This document shows, in pieces, positions 1 to 7,742 of a DNA stretch of 26,428 nucleotides. The position numbers and the translations under genes are program-made. The DNA comes from a virus, in the IMG/VR virus record IMGVR_UViG_3300017744_000117, positions 1-26,428 of that record. One strand, written 5' to 3'. Position 1 is the stretch's first letter, and the number at the start of each line of letters is the position of its first letter. The notes below the pieces were generated by a model that was given only the letters and a program-made list of their open reading frames with translations, was not told the DNA's origin and ran no database searches.

Positions 1-983
1 ACCTGAACATTACCACCACCAATCCATTTTTCTGTCCATGGTAATGGGTTTAATTTTGATACACTGAATGGACATTCTAATCCAATGGCACGCATTCTTT
101 TAGCACCTATCCATTCAATGTAATCTCCTAGTAACTTTTCATTAAGGCCAATCATTGATCCATCCTTAAATAAGAATTGAGCCCATTCTTTTTCTTGTTC
201 AATTACCTTAACAAATAATTTAGTTACATCATCTTTTAATTCGATGGATATCTTTTCCATCTCTTTATCTTCTTTTACCATATTTTTTAACATGGTAGTA
301 GTACTAGCTAAATGTACGTTTTCGTCTCGAGCAATAAACTTAATGATCTTAGCGTTACCCTCCATTTTCTTAAGTTCAGCAAACGCCCATGAACAAGCAA
401 ATGATACATAAAATCTTATCCCCTCTAATGCATTAGCACTATTCATACACATCCATAGTGCTTTTTTGTGGTCGGTTTTATTAGTTGCAGAATTATTACA
501 ATCTATCAAATCGTCATAATATTGAGCAATATCATTCCCGCATTCAATAATCTGCTTTATGTCTAATAGATTATCAAATACAGTGGAAGGATTCGGATAT
601 ATGTTTCGGATAATATGTGTATAAGATCTACTATGTATGGTCTCTGAAAATGACCATGTTTCAATCCAATTTTCTACTTCAGGTAATGAAGCAATTGGAA
701 GGAATGCTATATTAGGAGCACGTCCTTGTACACTATCTAGTAAGATTTGTCGTTTTAAGTTTGATGTAAAGATATGTTGTTCGTGTTCTGTAAGATTTTC
801 GAAATCCTTTTTATCTTTTGAAATATCTACCTCTTCGGGCCTCCAAAAGAATCCAAGTTGTTTGTCTGTAATCTTATCTAATGCAGGATATTTAAGTTCA
901 TCATAGCGTTGAATATCTACTGCTTCATCAAGGAACATCATTTTTTTCAAGTGGGATTTTTTATTCTTCTTCAATATTGCCAT
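1..983 (-). CDS. nrdB: Ribonucleotide reductase class Ia small subunit NrdB (3' end cut by window)
   Basis: This is the beta subunit of aerobic class Ia ribonucleotide reductase, which holds the di-iron/tyrosyl-radical site and works with NrdA to make dNDPs for phage replication. Visible family signatures are FFWRPEEVD, the segment SETIHSRSYTH (Glu and His iron ligands and the radical Tyr) and RDENVHL (Glu/His ligands). The last readable residues, NPLPWTEKW then GGGNVQ, align near E. coli residue 344, so about 30 C-terminal residues lie beyond the left edge. I chose the ATG at 983 over the internal double ATG at 941, because it gives the family-typical N-terminus (MAILKKNKKSHLKKMMF) and has an AAGGAAAG ribosome site. 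It overlaps the end of the small gene at 961-1134 and follows nrdA in one operon. Identity is secure. Confidence 0.97.
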   Translation of the reverse strand, partial: MAILKKNKKSHLKKMMFLDEAVDIQRYDELKYPALDKITDKQLGFFWRPEEVDISKDKKDFENLTEHEQHIFTSNLKRQILLDSVQGRAPNIAFLPIASLPEVENWIETWSFSETIHSRSYTHIIRNIYPNPSTVFDNLLDIKQIIECGNDIAQYYDDLIDCNNSATNKTDHKKALWMCMNSANALEGIRFYVSFACSWAFAELKKMEGNAKIIKFIARDENVHLASTTTMLKNMVKEDKEMEKISIELKDDVTKLFVKVIEQEKEWAQFLFKDGSMIGLNEKLLGDYIEWIGAKRMRAIGLECPFSVSKLNPLPWTEKWIGGGNVQ

Positions 984-1134
984 TCATCTTTCCTTTTTGT
1001 CTAAATCGTTTATTATATCTTCGTTTAATTTTTTTAAGTGTTCCCCTACCCCAGCCGTAAAATTTACGGGATCTTTTACTTAGAGCATCCCATTCATCTC
1101 CACCACTTAGAGGTATTCGTTCTTTCTTTTTCAA
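961..1134 (-). CDS. Small basic conserved protein between nrdA and nrdB
   Basis: A 57-residue protein rich in Lys and Arg, read with a TTG start at 1134 that overlaps the TGA stop of nrdA; an upstream TTG at 1152 in the same frame is the alternative. Its end overlaps the start of nrdB by 23 bases. The body contains GGDEWDALSKRSRKFYGW and then KIKRRYNKRFRQKGK. From memory, similar GDE-x-DAL...KRxYNxRFRKxGK small proteins occur in marine T4-like phages, but I cannot verify this here. No strong ribosome site precedes either start, so translational coupling to nrdA is likely. Function is unknown; nucleic-acid binding or a role with the reductase are guesses from charge and position. Confidence 0.7.
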   Translation of the reverse strand: MKKKERIPLSGGDEWDALSKRSRKFYGWGRGTLKKIKRRYNKRFRQKGKMNGNIEEE

Positions 1135-3422
1135 ATAACACAGCTCTCGCAATCTTCGTCGTCTATTTCAGATAAAGCTAAAGGTTCATCTTTTACGTCT
1201 TCTGATCCGTCGTGTGTATTAAAATAATAGAGTTGCTTTAATCCAAATTGATACGCCATAACTAAATCTTTAATCATTAAAGACATAGGTACTTTGTTAT
1301 CTTCAAAATGTTCTGGATTATAAGAGGTATTAACACTAATACCTTGATCTATATATTTTTGAAGTATAGCACAAATTTTTAAGTAGCCTTCTGGAGATTC
1401 TTGATCCCACAATAGATCATACTTATTTTTAAGGTGATGATAGCCTGGAACTACTTGAGCCATGACTCCATCTTTACTTTGTTTATATGATACTAAAGCT
1501 CTAGGAGGTTCAATACCATTTGTACTATTACTAATTTGTGCAGATGTTTCTGCAGGCATTAATGCCATTAACGTAGAGTTTCTAATACCATGTTCTACTA
1601 GAGCGCTTCGCAGCGAGTCCCATGGTAGTGTAGATTTACGCTTCACTAAATTATCTACTGCACCTTTATATGTATCATTTGGCAGTTTTCCAGATGCATA
1701 TTTTGTGTCATCTGAGAGCAAACATGCACCTTTTTCTTCAGCTATTTCCATTGAAGCTTTAATTAAATAATAAGACCATGCTTCAGCATACTCATCAATA
1801 AGATCAAAAGCTTCCTCGTTATATTTTAATCCACGCTTAGCTAGGAAATAAGCTAAATTAATAATACCTACACCTAAAGGTCTACGATTCATTGTAGCAT
1901 TTTGTGCAGCTTTGATTGGATATTCTTGATAATCCAATAGGTTATCTAATGCTCTGACAGCAAGTGTACAATATTTTTCAAAATCTTTTGTATCATCTAT
2001 CAATCCCCAATTTATGGCTGATAATGTACATAAAGAAATTTCACCATTTTCATCATCATATGATTCCAATGGCTTAGTTGGTAAGTCGATTTCACAACAT
2101 AGATTACTCATACGAATAGGAGCTTTTTCAACATCAAAGGCTCCATGTTCATTTGCATGATCTACATTCATAACATAAATCCTACCGGTATCTTTTCTTT
2201 CTGTAAGAATTGATTGGAATACTTCAAGAGCTGGTAATGTTTTCTTTCTTATACTATATGCTCTTTCATACTTTTCGTATAATTCTTTAAATTTATCCTG
2301 ATCAGCAAAGAATGCTTCGTATAATCCTGGCACATCATTAGGATCAAATAAAGTAATATCACCACCTTCTATAAGCCTTTCATACATAAGTTTATTAAAT
2401 TGAAATGCATAATCCATATGACGAACTCTTGTTTCTTCAGTACCTTTATTATTTTTAAGTACTACAAGATCTTCAAATTCATAATGCCATACAGGAAGAT
2501 ATACTGTTGCTGCTCCTCCCCTTACTCCACCTTGAGAACAAGATTTTACTGCTGATTGAAAATACTTAAGAAATGGAATGAGACCAGTATGAACTACTGA
2601 TCCATCTCCAACTTTAGCGCCTGCTGCTCTAATCGAACCGGCGCCAATACCTATTCCAGCTTTTTTGCTTATATACTTAACAATGCTAGTACTAGTAGCA
2701 TTAATGGAATCCAAACTATCTCCGGATTCAATAAGTACACAAGATGAAAATTGCCTAGTAGGTGTTCGAACTCCTGCCATAATTGGCGTAGGTAGCGAGA
2801 TATAAAATTGACTAATCGCATCATAATAATGTTTTACCCATGCTATTCTGTTTTTGGTTTCTTTTGCAAACAATGTTGCGGCAACCATCATATACAAAAT
2901 TTGTGGGGTCTCATAACATTGTTTAGTTCTTCGGTCTTGTACTAAGTACTTGCCTCTAAATTGTTCCATACCAGCATATGTAAAAGTATCATCTCTTGCA
3001 TGCTTAATGTAACTATTTAATTCATCCAGCTCTTCATTCGTATAATGTGAAAGAATTGCTGGGTCATATACACCTAAATCAACATTTTTATTAATAACAT
3101 CAATGAGAGGTAATGGGTCATATTGTCCATATACTTCTTTACGAAGCTTATATGATATAAGCCTTGCTGCTACGAATTGATAGTTTGGTGTATGATCTGA
3201 TATAAGTTCAGATGCCGATTTAATTAACAACTCATGGATATCATAAGCTGGAATCTTATCGTATAATTGAATATTTGAGCGTAACTCTATCTCTGATTGA
3301 GATACGTTAGAAATGTCTTGAGTCGCCCACTCTAATACCTTATGGATTTTATCCAGGTCAAAATTTTGTACTGTACCATCTCTTTTTGTGACGTGTATCA
3401 TTGATGTATTTATTCCGTTCAT
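1131..3422 (-). CDS. nrdA: Ribonucleotide reductase class Ia large subunit NrdA
   Basis: The catalytic alpha subunit, which reduces NDPs to dNDPs with NrdB. At 763 residues it is full length compared with E. coli NrdA (761). An ATP-cone region occupies about residues 8-95. Active-site elements are readable: C228 in RQFSSCVLIE, N440/C442/E444 in SNLCCEID, C465 in SLCTLSA, the radical-transfer pair Y732-Y733 in LYYFNT, and a C-terminal thiol pair C758/C761. That tail pair is spaced CxxC, whereas E. coli has CxxxxC. The start used is the ATG at 3422. The ATG at 3401 (MIHVTKRDG) aligns slightly better with the cellular family start, and the leader from the promoter at 3439-3467 is only about 10 nt to 3422, so the second start is possible. 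First gene of the nrd unit. Confidence 0.97.
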   Translation of the reverse strand: MNGINTSMIHVTKRDGTVQNFDLDKIHKVLEWATQDISNVSQSEIELRSNIQLYDKIPAYDIHELLIKSASELISDHTPNYQFVAARLISYKLRKEVYGQYDPLPLIDVINKNVDLGVYDPAILSHYTNEELDELNSYIKHARDDTFTYAGMEQFRGKYLVQDRRTKQCYETPQILYMMVAATLFAKETKNRIAWVKHYYDAISQFYISLPTPIMAGVRTPTRQFSSCVLIESGDSLDSINATSTSIVKYISKKAGIGIGAGSIRAAGAKVGDGSVVHTGLIPFLKYFQSAVKSCSQGGVRGGAATVYLPVWHYEFEDLVVLKNNKGTEETRVRHMDYAFQFNKLMYERLIEGGDITLFDPNDVPGLYEAFFADQDKFKELYEKYERAYSIRKKTLPALEVFQSILTERKDTGRIYVMNVDHANEHGAFDVEKAPIRMSNLCCEIDLPTKPLESYDDENGEISLCTLSAINWGLIDDTKDFEKYCTLAVRALDNLLDYQEYPIKAAQNATMNRRPLGVGIINLAYFLAKRGLKYNEEAFDLIDEYAEAWSYYLIKASMEIAEEKGACLLSDDTKYASGKLPNDTYKGAVDNLVKRKSTLPWDSLRSALVEHGIRNSTLMALMPAETSAQISNSTNGIEPPRALVSYKQSKDGVMAQVVPGYHHLKNKYDLLWDQESPEGYLKICAILQKYIDQGISVNTSYNPEHFEDNKVPMSLMIKDLVMAYQFGLKQLYYFNTHDGSEDVKDEPLALSEIDDEDCESCVI

Positions 3423-3438
3423 AATCTATTAATAGTAT

Positions 3439-3467
3439 ATTATAACACATTTTACTTAAAAAGTAAA
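3439..3467 (-). promoter_or_regulatory. Sigma70-type promoter upstream of nrdA
   Basis: On the minus strand, TTTACT (3462-3467) is followed after 17 bases by TATAAT (3439-3444), with TGTGT just before the -10 (extended -10). The same arrangement occurs at 15663-15691 and 20124-20152. The -35 begins right after the TAG of the gene ending at 3468. The spacer contains an inverted repeat, TTTACTT-TTT-AAGTAAA. Predicted transcript start is near 3432, leaving a very short leader before the ATG at 3422. Confidence 0.75.
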
Positions 3468-3710
3468 CTATTTTTTTATATTTTTTTCTAATTCTTCTAT
3501 CCTCTTGAGAATCAAGGGATATTGTTTAGCAAATTTGGCATCTTTCTTTGCTAATTCCAAATCATATTTTTCTGCAAAATGCTGCATGAATCTGTCGACT
3601 TGTTTCTGGAACCAAATCCCACCGGATGTACCTTGGAACCATTGATAAAATGAGCTTCCTATTACAGAACTCAATATTGATTTTAATGCTAGTATTGTTA
3701 ACCAATACAT
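3468..3710 (-). CDS. Small membrane-anchored protein at the end of the lysis group
   Basis: An 80-residue protein. Residues 1-25 are largely hydrophobic (MYWLTILALKSILSSVIGSS) and suggest one membrane segment; residues 36-80 are charged and helical, ending in RIEELEKNIKK. Its ATG shares bases with the TAA of the lipase gene (TAATG), so translation is probably coupled. It is the last gene before the nrd promoter. Position next to the spanin-like pair and the lipase makes a lysis role (holin-like or a lipase partner) conceivable, but a single N-terminal segment with a long charged tail is not diagnostic. I do not recognise the family with confidence. Confidence 0.75.
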   Translation of the reverse strand: MYWLTILALKSILSSVIGSSFYQWFQGTSGGIWFQKQVDRFMQHFAEKYDLELAKKDAKFAKQYPLILKRIEELEKNIKK

Positions 3711-4468
3711 TATTTGGCCTTTTTAAGTTTGCCTAAAGCTTTTACATAATTAGGCATTCCATGGTCTACTATTCCATCAAAGAATTTAAATCTTTTCCAT
3801 GAATTAAATATACCATAAAAGAAATCTGACCATGTAGGTTTTACAGCTTTATTACCGAATCTATCAAAATAAATCATTTCACCATGGTGTCTAAATCCTA
3901 ACCATGCTGGCGGTATTCTACAAACAATATCATTATTGTTCATAAATCTATAATGAGGGCATTTGATATTTCTAATGAATTTAGGTCCACCAACTCTTGG
4001 AGATCCAAATGTATGTAGTTCTACTGGTTGGTATCTAGTAGCAGCAATTGTTGCCATTGCAGCACCAAGTGAATGACCAGTCATATACACGTCTTTACGA
4101 ACTTTTAATTGGTCATTATGTTCTATTTCTGCTAATACATCCATCCACAAATCGTTAACTTCTTGTTGGAATCCACTATGAACTTTACCTCCAGCTTTGG
4201 CTGCGTTTTTAATAACATTTAGATCAGCCATAACATCATTTAGTTTAGAAGGTTCAGTACCTCTAAATGCAAACCAAAGATCATTACGATCTTTTGCAAT
4301 AAGTACTTCAGCACCATCTTTTGAAACTAATTTTGCCCAAGGGAATCCCATTTTTTTACAAGCTGCTACAGCCTGTTTTTCATTTTTATAAGCATGTGCG
4401 GAAAGTTTCGCTGCTACTTCAGCTCTTCCCCAATCGCTTAATTGTTCTTTCATTCTAGTTGTCGCCAT
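3710..4468 (-). CDS. Class 3 (alpha/beta-hydrolase) lipase
   Basis: A 252-residue class 3 lipase, expected to hydrolyse acyl esters of glycerolipids. The catalytic set is complete: nucleophile S133 in TGHSLGAAMA, an acid at about D180 in NNNDIVCRIPP, and H236 in DHGMPNYV. The FRGTEP segment at 69-74 is the usual oxyanion/lid region, and TFGSPRVG (153-160) is another family hallmark. No signal peptide is visible, so it would act in the cytoplasm, be released by lysis, or ride in the virion. The start ATG has a GGAG site seven bases upstream, and the gene overlaps the preceding o-spanin-like gene by 14 bases. Its neighbours suggest a role in dissolving the envelope at lysis; help in entry is the alternative. 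Confidence 0.9.
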   Translation of the reverse strand: MATTRMKEQLSDWGRAEVAAKLSAHAYKNEKQAVAACKKMGFPWAKLVSKDGAEVLIAKDRNDLWFAFRGTEPSKLNDVMADLNVIKNAAKAGGKVHSGFQQEVNDLWMDVLAEIEHNDQLKVRKDVYMTGHSLGAAMATIAATRYQPVELHTFGSPRVGGPKFIRNIKCPHYRFMNNNDIVCRIPPAWLGFRHHGEMIYFDRFGNKAVKPTWSDFFYGIFNSWKRFKFFDGIVDHGMPNYVKALGKLKKAK

Positions 4469-4949
4469 CTTTGTTCTCCACTTTTATTTCTATAGCTCCG
4501 GCGTCTTTATCATTTATAGTAACATTTCTATAATACACTATTACTTCACCGAGTTGATTAATATATCTTTTTATTTCTTGTGTGTTATAAGCCATGAGCT
4601 CATAATCATCAACTGTCATAGCAAAAAATACAATATCTCCACCATGATTCTTTTTAATATCATCAATAAATTTATCGAAATATGTGTATCCTTCTGGATA
4701 CAGATCTTCTCTACCTAATTTACAATTAGACTTTTTCGTTTCTGGGTCTTTTAAACAATTTTCAATTATTTTTGTATCAGAAACTACGTACCACTTAGGC
4801 TCTTTTAAATCTATTGGCCTAGGTAATACTGGTTGTACTATATCTATTTGAACCGGTTTCGTAATTATTTCTACGTCTTTAGGTCCGAATATACTACATC
4901 CACTAATCGTTAAGAGCGCTAATCCTAGCGCTATCGTTTTCAATCGCAT
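4455..4949 (-). CDS. Lipoprotein, probable outer-membrane spanin (Rz1-like)
   Basis: A 164-residue protein with a lipoprotein signal peptide: basic start MRLK, hydrophobic core, and lipobox ISGC with the acylated Cys at residue 18. The mature part begins with a Pro-containing stretch (KPVQIDIVQPVLPRPIDL) and is otherwise hydrophilic. A TTG at 4952 is in frame, but the ATG at 4949 has GAGG six bases upstream, so I use it. Its 5' end lies inside the 3' end of the membrane/coiled-coil gene at 4903-5274, the arrangement typical of Rz/Rz1 spanin pairs, which fuse inner and outer membranes at the last step of lysis in Gram-negative hosts. It is longer than classic Rz1, so the spanin assignment rests on topology and gene overlap; lipoprotein status is well supported. 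Confidence 0.75.
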   Translation of the reverse strand: MRLKTIALGLALLTISGCSIFGPKDVEIITKPVQIDIVQPVLPRPIDLKEPKWYVVSDTKIIENCLKDPETKKSNCKLGREDLYPEGYTYFDKFIDDIKKNHGGDIVFFAMTVDDYELMAYNTQEIKRYINQLGEVIVYYRNVTINDKDAGAIEIKVENKDGDN

Positions 4950-5274
4950 CAAATGCCTCTTTTGTTTTATTATTGGCTCGTGTTTCTATCATACCTGGTT
5001 TAGCACTTGCCAACTTAGAAAGATTATGCCTTCTAAATATATCCATGTATTCAGCCATTTCAACTTCATACTGTTGATTTCTAATTTGCAAACCGCTTAA
5101 TTCTTTACCGGTTTTTTCTAAATTGTTCTTAATTGCTTCTATTGTAGCCTTTTGTTCAGCATCTCTTAATTCGAGTGCTGTATTTAATGCAATAAGTTCT
5201 TGATTTTTATTATATAATATATAGCCAGCAAAAGAAACTGCGACTAATATACCTATTAATATTTTATTTAGCAT
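4903..5274 (-). CDS. Membrane-anchored coiled-coil protein, probable inner-membrane spanin (Rz-like)
   Basis: A 123-residue protein with an N-terminal transmembrane segment (about residues 4-20, ILIGILVAVSFAGYILY) followed by a long helical, heptad-like stretch (about 25-85). This is the topology of type II inner-membrane spanins. The C-terminal region HNLSKLASAKPGMIETRAN resembles, as I remember it, a tail conserved in marine T4-like phage proteins of the same position. Its 3' end overlaps the lipoprotein gene in another frame and its start overlaps the small gene 5264-5437 by 11 bases. Together with the lipoprotein it would bridge the periplasm. Alternative: a structural membrane protein unrelated to lysis. 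Confidence 0.75.
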   Translation of the reverse strand: MLNKILIGILVAVSFAGYILYNKNQELIALNTALELRDAEQKATIEAIKNNLEKTGKELSGLQIRNQQYEVEMAEYMDIFRRHNLSKLASAKPGMIETRANNKTKEAFDAIENDSARISALND

Positions 5275-5437
5275 TCATTCTTTTTCGCATTTTGTCAAGA
5301 AGTACATCATTTTTTTTCTTCTTCTTTTTAACGCGAACTCCAGGTTCACCTTTTGGACCTACACCAATACCGTCAATACCACCACCTCCAACAGAGTTAG
5401 CAGCCATTTCCCACATTTTAAATGTTTTTAAGTCCAT
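5264..5437 (-). CDS. Small glycine- and lysine-rich protein
   Basis: A 57-residue protein starting MDLKTFKMWEMAA, with a glycine-rich middle (GGGGIDGIGVGPKGEPG) and a run of six lysines followed by a basic helix. The start resembles the M-K-x-F-K leaders of the late-operon proteins to its right, but no (L/I)xE site follows. The message has a run of eight A within the Lys codons, which could allow polymerase or ribosome slippage. There is no clear ribosome site; the ATG follows an AT-rich stretch. The next gene starts within its last codons, supporting real translation. Family not recognised. Confidence 0.7.
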   Translation of the reverse strand: MDLKTFKMWEMAANSVGGGGIDGIGVGPKGEPGVRVKKKKKKNDVLLDKMRKRMNAK

Positions 5438-5455
5438 ATTATTATATATAAAATA

Positions 5456-6091
5456 TTACCTTGTAATGTCGTGGTTAGTGATAAATAATTCTTGTTTTGT
5501 GAGTTTATGAATAACCTTATAAACACTACAACCTAGAAAAGTATCATAGGGTTCAGTTACATCTTCTACGACCACTTTTGATTTAGCAAATCCAATATAC
5601 TCACCTGTAATTGGAGATGCAATATCTCTGGTTAGTGTATATTCTCCAGGGTTTAGCTGATTGTCTTCATTTTGAAACCATTTGGATTCATTCACAGGTA
5701 ACTGATCCCAATCTGTATTATCCATTTGAGTTAGTATATCTTTTAGTTGATCTTCAGACATGCCAGTGTGGTCTTTAATTAAAAATAGTGCAGAAGCATA
5801 AGTGGCTATTTTACCCGCTACTCCACCACCAGCAGCATTCAATAAGCGTTTTATATTGAATACTAATCTATGAAAAATTGTATAAGCTGATTTTTCTGTA
5901 GGTAGTTCAGGCTTCTTTATTTTTTTGCCTTTTTTATCAATGATACCCAATTCAAAAGCTTTCATTTTTTCCCATGGAGTTACCAAAAGTTTTAAAAAAC
6001 GAAATGCATAAGCCATATCTGCCGCTCTAGACAGTAAGCCTTCATTAATGCCGTTTGAGCCGGCATCTAATTGTTTGATTTCTGAATTCAT
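5456..6091 (-). CDS. Conserved T4-like marine phage protein, possible virion protein
   Basis: A 211-residue protein. The segment RAADMAYAFRFLKLLVTPWEKMKAF and then ELGIID is a pattern I associate with a conserved marine T4-like phage family of unknown function (memory, not a search). Residues 95-115 are hydrophobic and glycine/alanine-rich (GGGVAGKIATYASALFLI). The N-terminus contains INE followed by G at residues 15-17, matching the (L/I)xE prohead-protease consensus, so it may be processed during head maturation; that is inference. Its ATG overlaps the preceding stop as ATGA with an AAGGA site, in the late operon. Confidence 0.85.
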   Translation of the reverse strand: MNSEIKQLDAGSNGINEGLLSRAADMAYAFRFLKLLVTPWEKMKAFELGIIDKKGKKIKKPELPTEKSAYTIFHRLVFNIKRLLNAAGGGVAGKIATYASALFLIKDHTGMSEDQLKDILTQMDNTDWDQLPVNESKWFQNEDNQLNPGEYTLTRDIASPITGEYIGFAKSKVVVEDVTEPYDTFLGCSVYKVIHKLTKQELFITNHDITR

Positions 6092-6465
6092 AGGTTCCTT
6101 AATACCTCTACTATACCTTTATCCATTCCTATTTCAACCTTTTCACTGTCAGGTAAGTAATGTAGAAATACTAAGAATGGTTTAATAAAATGATAATGCT
6201 CATTTTCGATTTTAAACCAAATCATTTTATTTGCTGCTTCAATACCAAATACATTATATATTACTATAAGGTGATTTAATATTAAACGTTCTTGCAAATC
6301 ACCATGATCTGCATATCTTCTTAAAAGCCGTTTAATATATTTAAAACGGCTTAAGTCATCTTTAAACTCTTCAATATCCATACATTCTGGATTATTGTAA
6401 TTTTTTGCAGCAAAGAGTTCAAAGTTTTTGCGAGTCAAATTTTCAAAGTTATCATTTTGTTTCAT
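6088..6465 (-). CDS. Conserved T4-like marine phage protein
   Basis: A 125-residue soluble, mostly helical protein. The core segment DDLSRFKYIKRLLRRY, then ERLILNHLIVIYNVFGIEAANKM, looks like a family I recall from marine T4-like phages, always small and of unknown function. It has no leader of the MKxFK type. No ribosome site is visible; the ATG at 6465 is preceded closely by TATATATAATATAG. A 9-bp inverted repeat lies inside the gene (6325-6352). It overlaps the next gene by four bases. Function not assigned. Confidence 0.85.
   Translation of the reverse strand: MKQNDNFENLTRKNFELFAAKNYNNPECMDIEEFKDDLSRFKYIKRLLRRYADHGDLQERLILNHLIVIYNVFGIEAANKMIWFKIENEHYHFIKPFLVFLHYLPDSEKVEIGMDKGIVEVLRNL
6325..6352. 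other. Intragenic inverted repeat (9-bp stem, 10-base loop)
   Basis: AAGCCGTTT at 6325-6333 pairs with AAACGGCTT at 6344-6352 around an AT loop. Read in the direction of transcription the stem is followed by TTAAG rather than a long U-tract, so it is not a convincing terminator. It could act as an attenuator or an RNA-processing site in the late message, or be chance within the codons for RFKYIKRLL. Confidence 0.4.
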
Positions 6466-6487
6466 ACTATATTATATATAAGGAGAA

Positions 6488-6799
6488 TTAATTTTTAAAG
6501 TCTTTACCTCTTACAAATTTTTCATTCCCCGTGTGCTTAACAGCAGTTTTCATTAAAGATTTAATATCGGCACTACCTTTTCCCATTGACTTTAAAGCCT
6601 TTTCCAATTTTTTAGGTTCACCAGCTAAAGCCATTCTACGATCTTTAGAATAATCTAATGGGAAGACATCCATGTCTAAAAGTTTCATAGCCATTGATTG
6701 ACCCTTTTTATTAAATGGATCATAGTCAATAGGTACTACAATAACCATGTTAGCTTCGGATAAGGTATGAGATTCTCTAATATCCTTAAAACTTTTCAT
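6488..6799 (-). CDS. Putative head-packaged protein with capsid-targeting-type leader
   Basis: A 103-residue protein whose first 15 residues (MKSFKDIRESHTLSE, then Ala) match the layout of T4 internal-protein capsid-targeting sequences: Met-Lys-aromatic-Lys, amphipathic stretch, then an (L/I)xE cleavage site followed by a small residue. After the predicted cut the body starts with a hydrophobic strand, MVIVVPIDYD, and ends in a basic tail (GNEKFVRGKDFKN). Its ATG shares TAATG with the stop of the gene to its right, in the late operon. Leader-directed packaging is inference from the sequence; the mature function is not recognised. Confidence 0.8.
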   Translation of the reverse strand: MKSFKDIRESHTLSEANMVIVVPIDYDPFNKKGQSMAMKLLDMDVFPLDYSKDRRMALAGEPKKLEKALKSMGKGSADIKSLMKTAVKHTGNEKFVRGKDFKN

Positions 6800-7446
6800 T
6801 AGTCTGACTCGTTATCTGCTTCGTAATTTGCATCAACATAATCAAAAAACTCTTTTTTCTTATCGCCTTTTAATTCAGAAGGAGATGATACTTTAAACTT
6901 TTTCAAAGCTTTATCAAAGAATGCTCTATATTTCTTTTGCTTATCAGATAGTTCTTCTTCAACTTCTTCACCAGTAACTTTATATTTTTTACCAGCAAAT
7001 ACAAAGGTTTTTTCACCTTTTTCTTTAGCAGCCATTACAGCTTTTCCAAAGGCATTACCTTCTTCTTTCTTTTTCTTCTCTTTACTGTGATAAGCTTCTT
7101 CGACTTCTTCGGTTTCTTCAGTTTCTTCTTTAACGTTAGATCCATCATCTTTCATTCCAGATTTTTTAACTGTATGCTTATCTTTAAAGTCTTTTTCACC
7201 TTTAGCTCTTGGTTCTTCAGGACCTTCTTTCATTAGGTCATCATGATTGTCAACAGCATATTTGTTGGCTTCATCTTCACTATCAAATGATTTGACTTCA
7301 TCACCATTTTTATTAACAACAACAAATTTGTCGCCTTTTTTGGAAACATGTTTCTTAGGGTCCATTTCCTTAACCGCTTTTTTGCCCTCTAGAACGTCCT
7401 TGACTGTGTCTGCAACGTTGAGAGTTTCTTTATCTTGCAATTTCAT
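6799..7446 (-). CDS. Highly charged late protein, probable virion/head component
   Basis: A 215-residue low-complexity protein. Residues about 40-75 hold a compact motif (KGDKFVVVNKNGDEVKSF then DSEDEANKYA) similar to a short fold seen in other marine phage proteins; residues 105-130 are an acidic Glu/Thr/Lys stretch; residues 130-160 carry a second compact motif (NAFGKAVMAAKEKGEKTF, ending KKYKVTGEE); residues 165-215 hold SDKQKKYRAFFDKALKKFKV, then SSPSEL and FFDYVDANYE, a tail I recall from marine T4-like phage head-region proteins. There is a strong ribosome site, AGGAGG, five bases upstream. The N-terminus (MKLQDKETL) is not a clear targeting leader. Modular, possibly scaffold- or internal-protein-like; not assigned. 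Confidence 0.8.
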   Translation of the reverse strand: MKLQDKETLNVADTVKDVLEGKKAVKEMDPKKHVSKKGDKFVVVNKNGDEVKSFDSEDEANKYAVDNHDDLMKEGPEEPRAKGEKDFKDKHTVKKSGMKDDGSNVKEETEETEEVEEAYHSKEKKKKEEGNAFGKAVMAAKEKGEKTFVFAGKKYKVTGEEVEEELSDKQKKYRAFFDKALKKFKVSSPSELKGDKKKEFFDYVDANYEADNESD

Positions 7447-7457
7447 GGGTTCCTCCT

Positions 7458-7742
7458 TTATTGCATTAGTAACATTCCAGTAATAGTTGTTGCTGCAGCA
7501 GCCATGACTATCCAGAATAATTTATTTATTACATTAATGGTAGTAGCATTTGACATAACGTTTTTCTCTACTGCCTCTAATCTTCTTTGTCCATCAACTA
7601 ACATTTCCATTTGTTGATGTAAAAACTTTTCCATTTGACTAATTTTTTCCTCAGCTCGAGCTAATGAAACTATAGCTTCAGACAATTTGTCTAGCTTATT
7701 TTCTATTCTATCGAGTCTATCGTTTTGAGTCTCTCTTGCCAT
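7458..7742 (-). CDS. Coiled-coil protein with C-terminal membrane anchor (XhlA/holin-associated-like)
   Basis: A 94-residue protein: a heptad-rich helix from about residue 5 to 65 (DRLDRIENKLDKLSEAIVSL onward) and a single hydrophobic C-terminal segment at about 72-92 (KLFWIVMAAAATTITGMLLM). This topology matches XhlA-type haemolysin/holin-associated phage proteins; I also recall a similar small family in marine T4-like phages. Its ATG overlaps the TAA of the gene to its right (TAATG). It could take part in lysis timing or be a membrane-associated structural protein. The fold call is good; the role is uncertain. Confidence 0.8.
   Translation of the reverse strand: MARETQNDRLDRIENKLDKLSEAIVSLARAEEKISQMEKFLHQQMEMLVDGQRRLEAVEKNVMSNATTINVINKLFWIVMAAAATTITGMLLMQ

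Noticed and set aside
637-906. Plus-strand open frames such as 637-906, 1462-1770, 10320-10676 and 21995-22447
   Set aside because: They are mirror frames of well-supported minus-strand genes, lack ribosome sites and have no recognisable protein features.
2761-2774. tRNA T-loop-like GTTCGAAC
   Set aside because: It lies inside nrdA (codons of GVRTP) with no cloverleaf around it.
6325-6352. Rho-independent terminator
   Set aside because: The stem has only 9 pairs with an AT loop, is inside a gene, and is not followed by a run of T in the direction of transcription.
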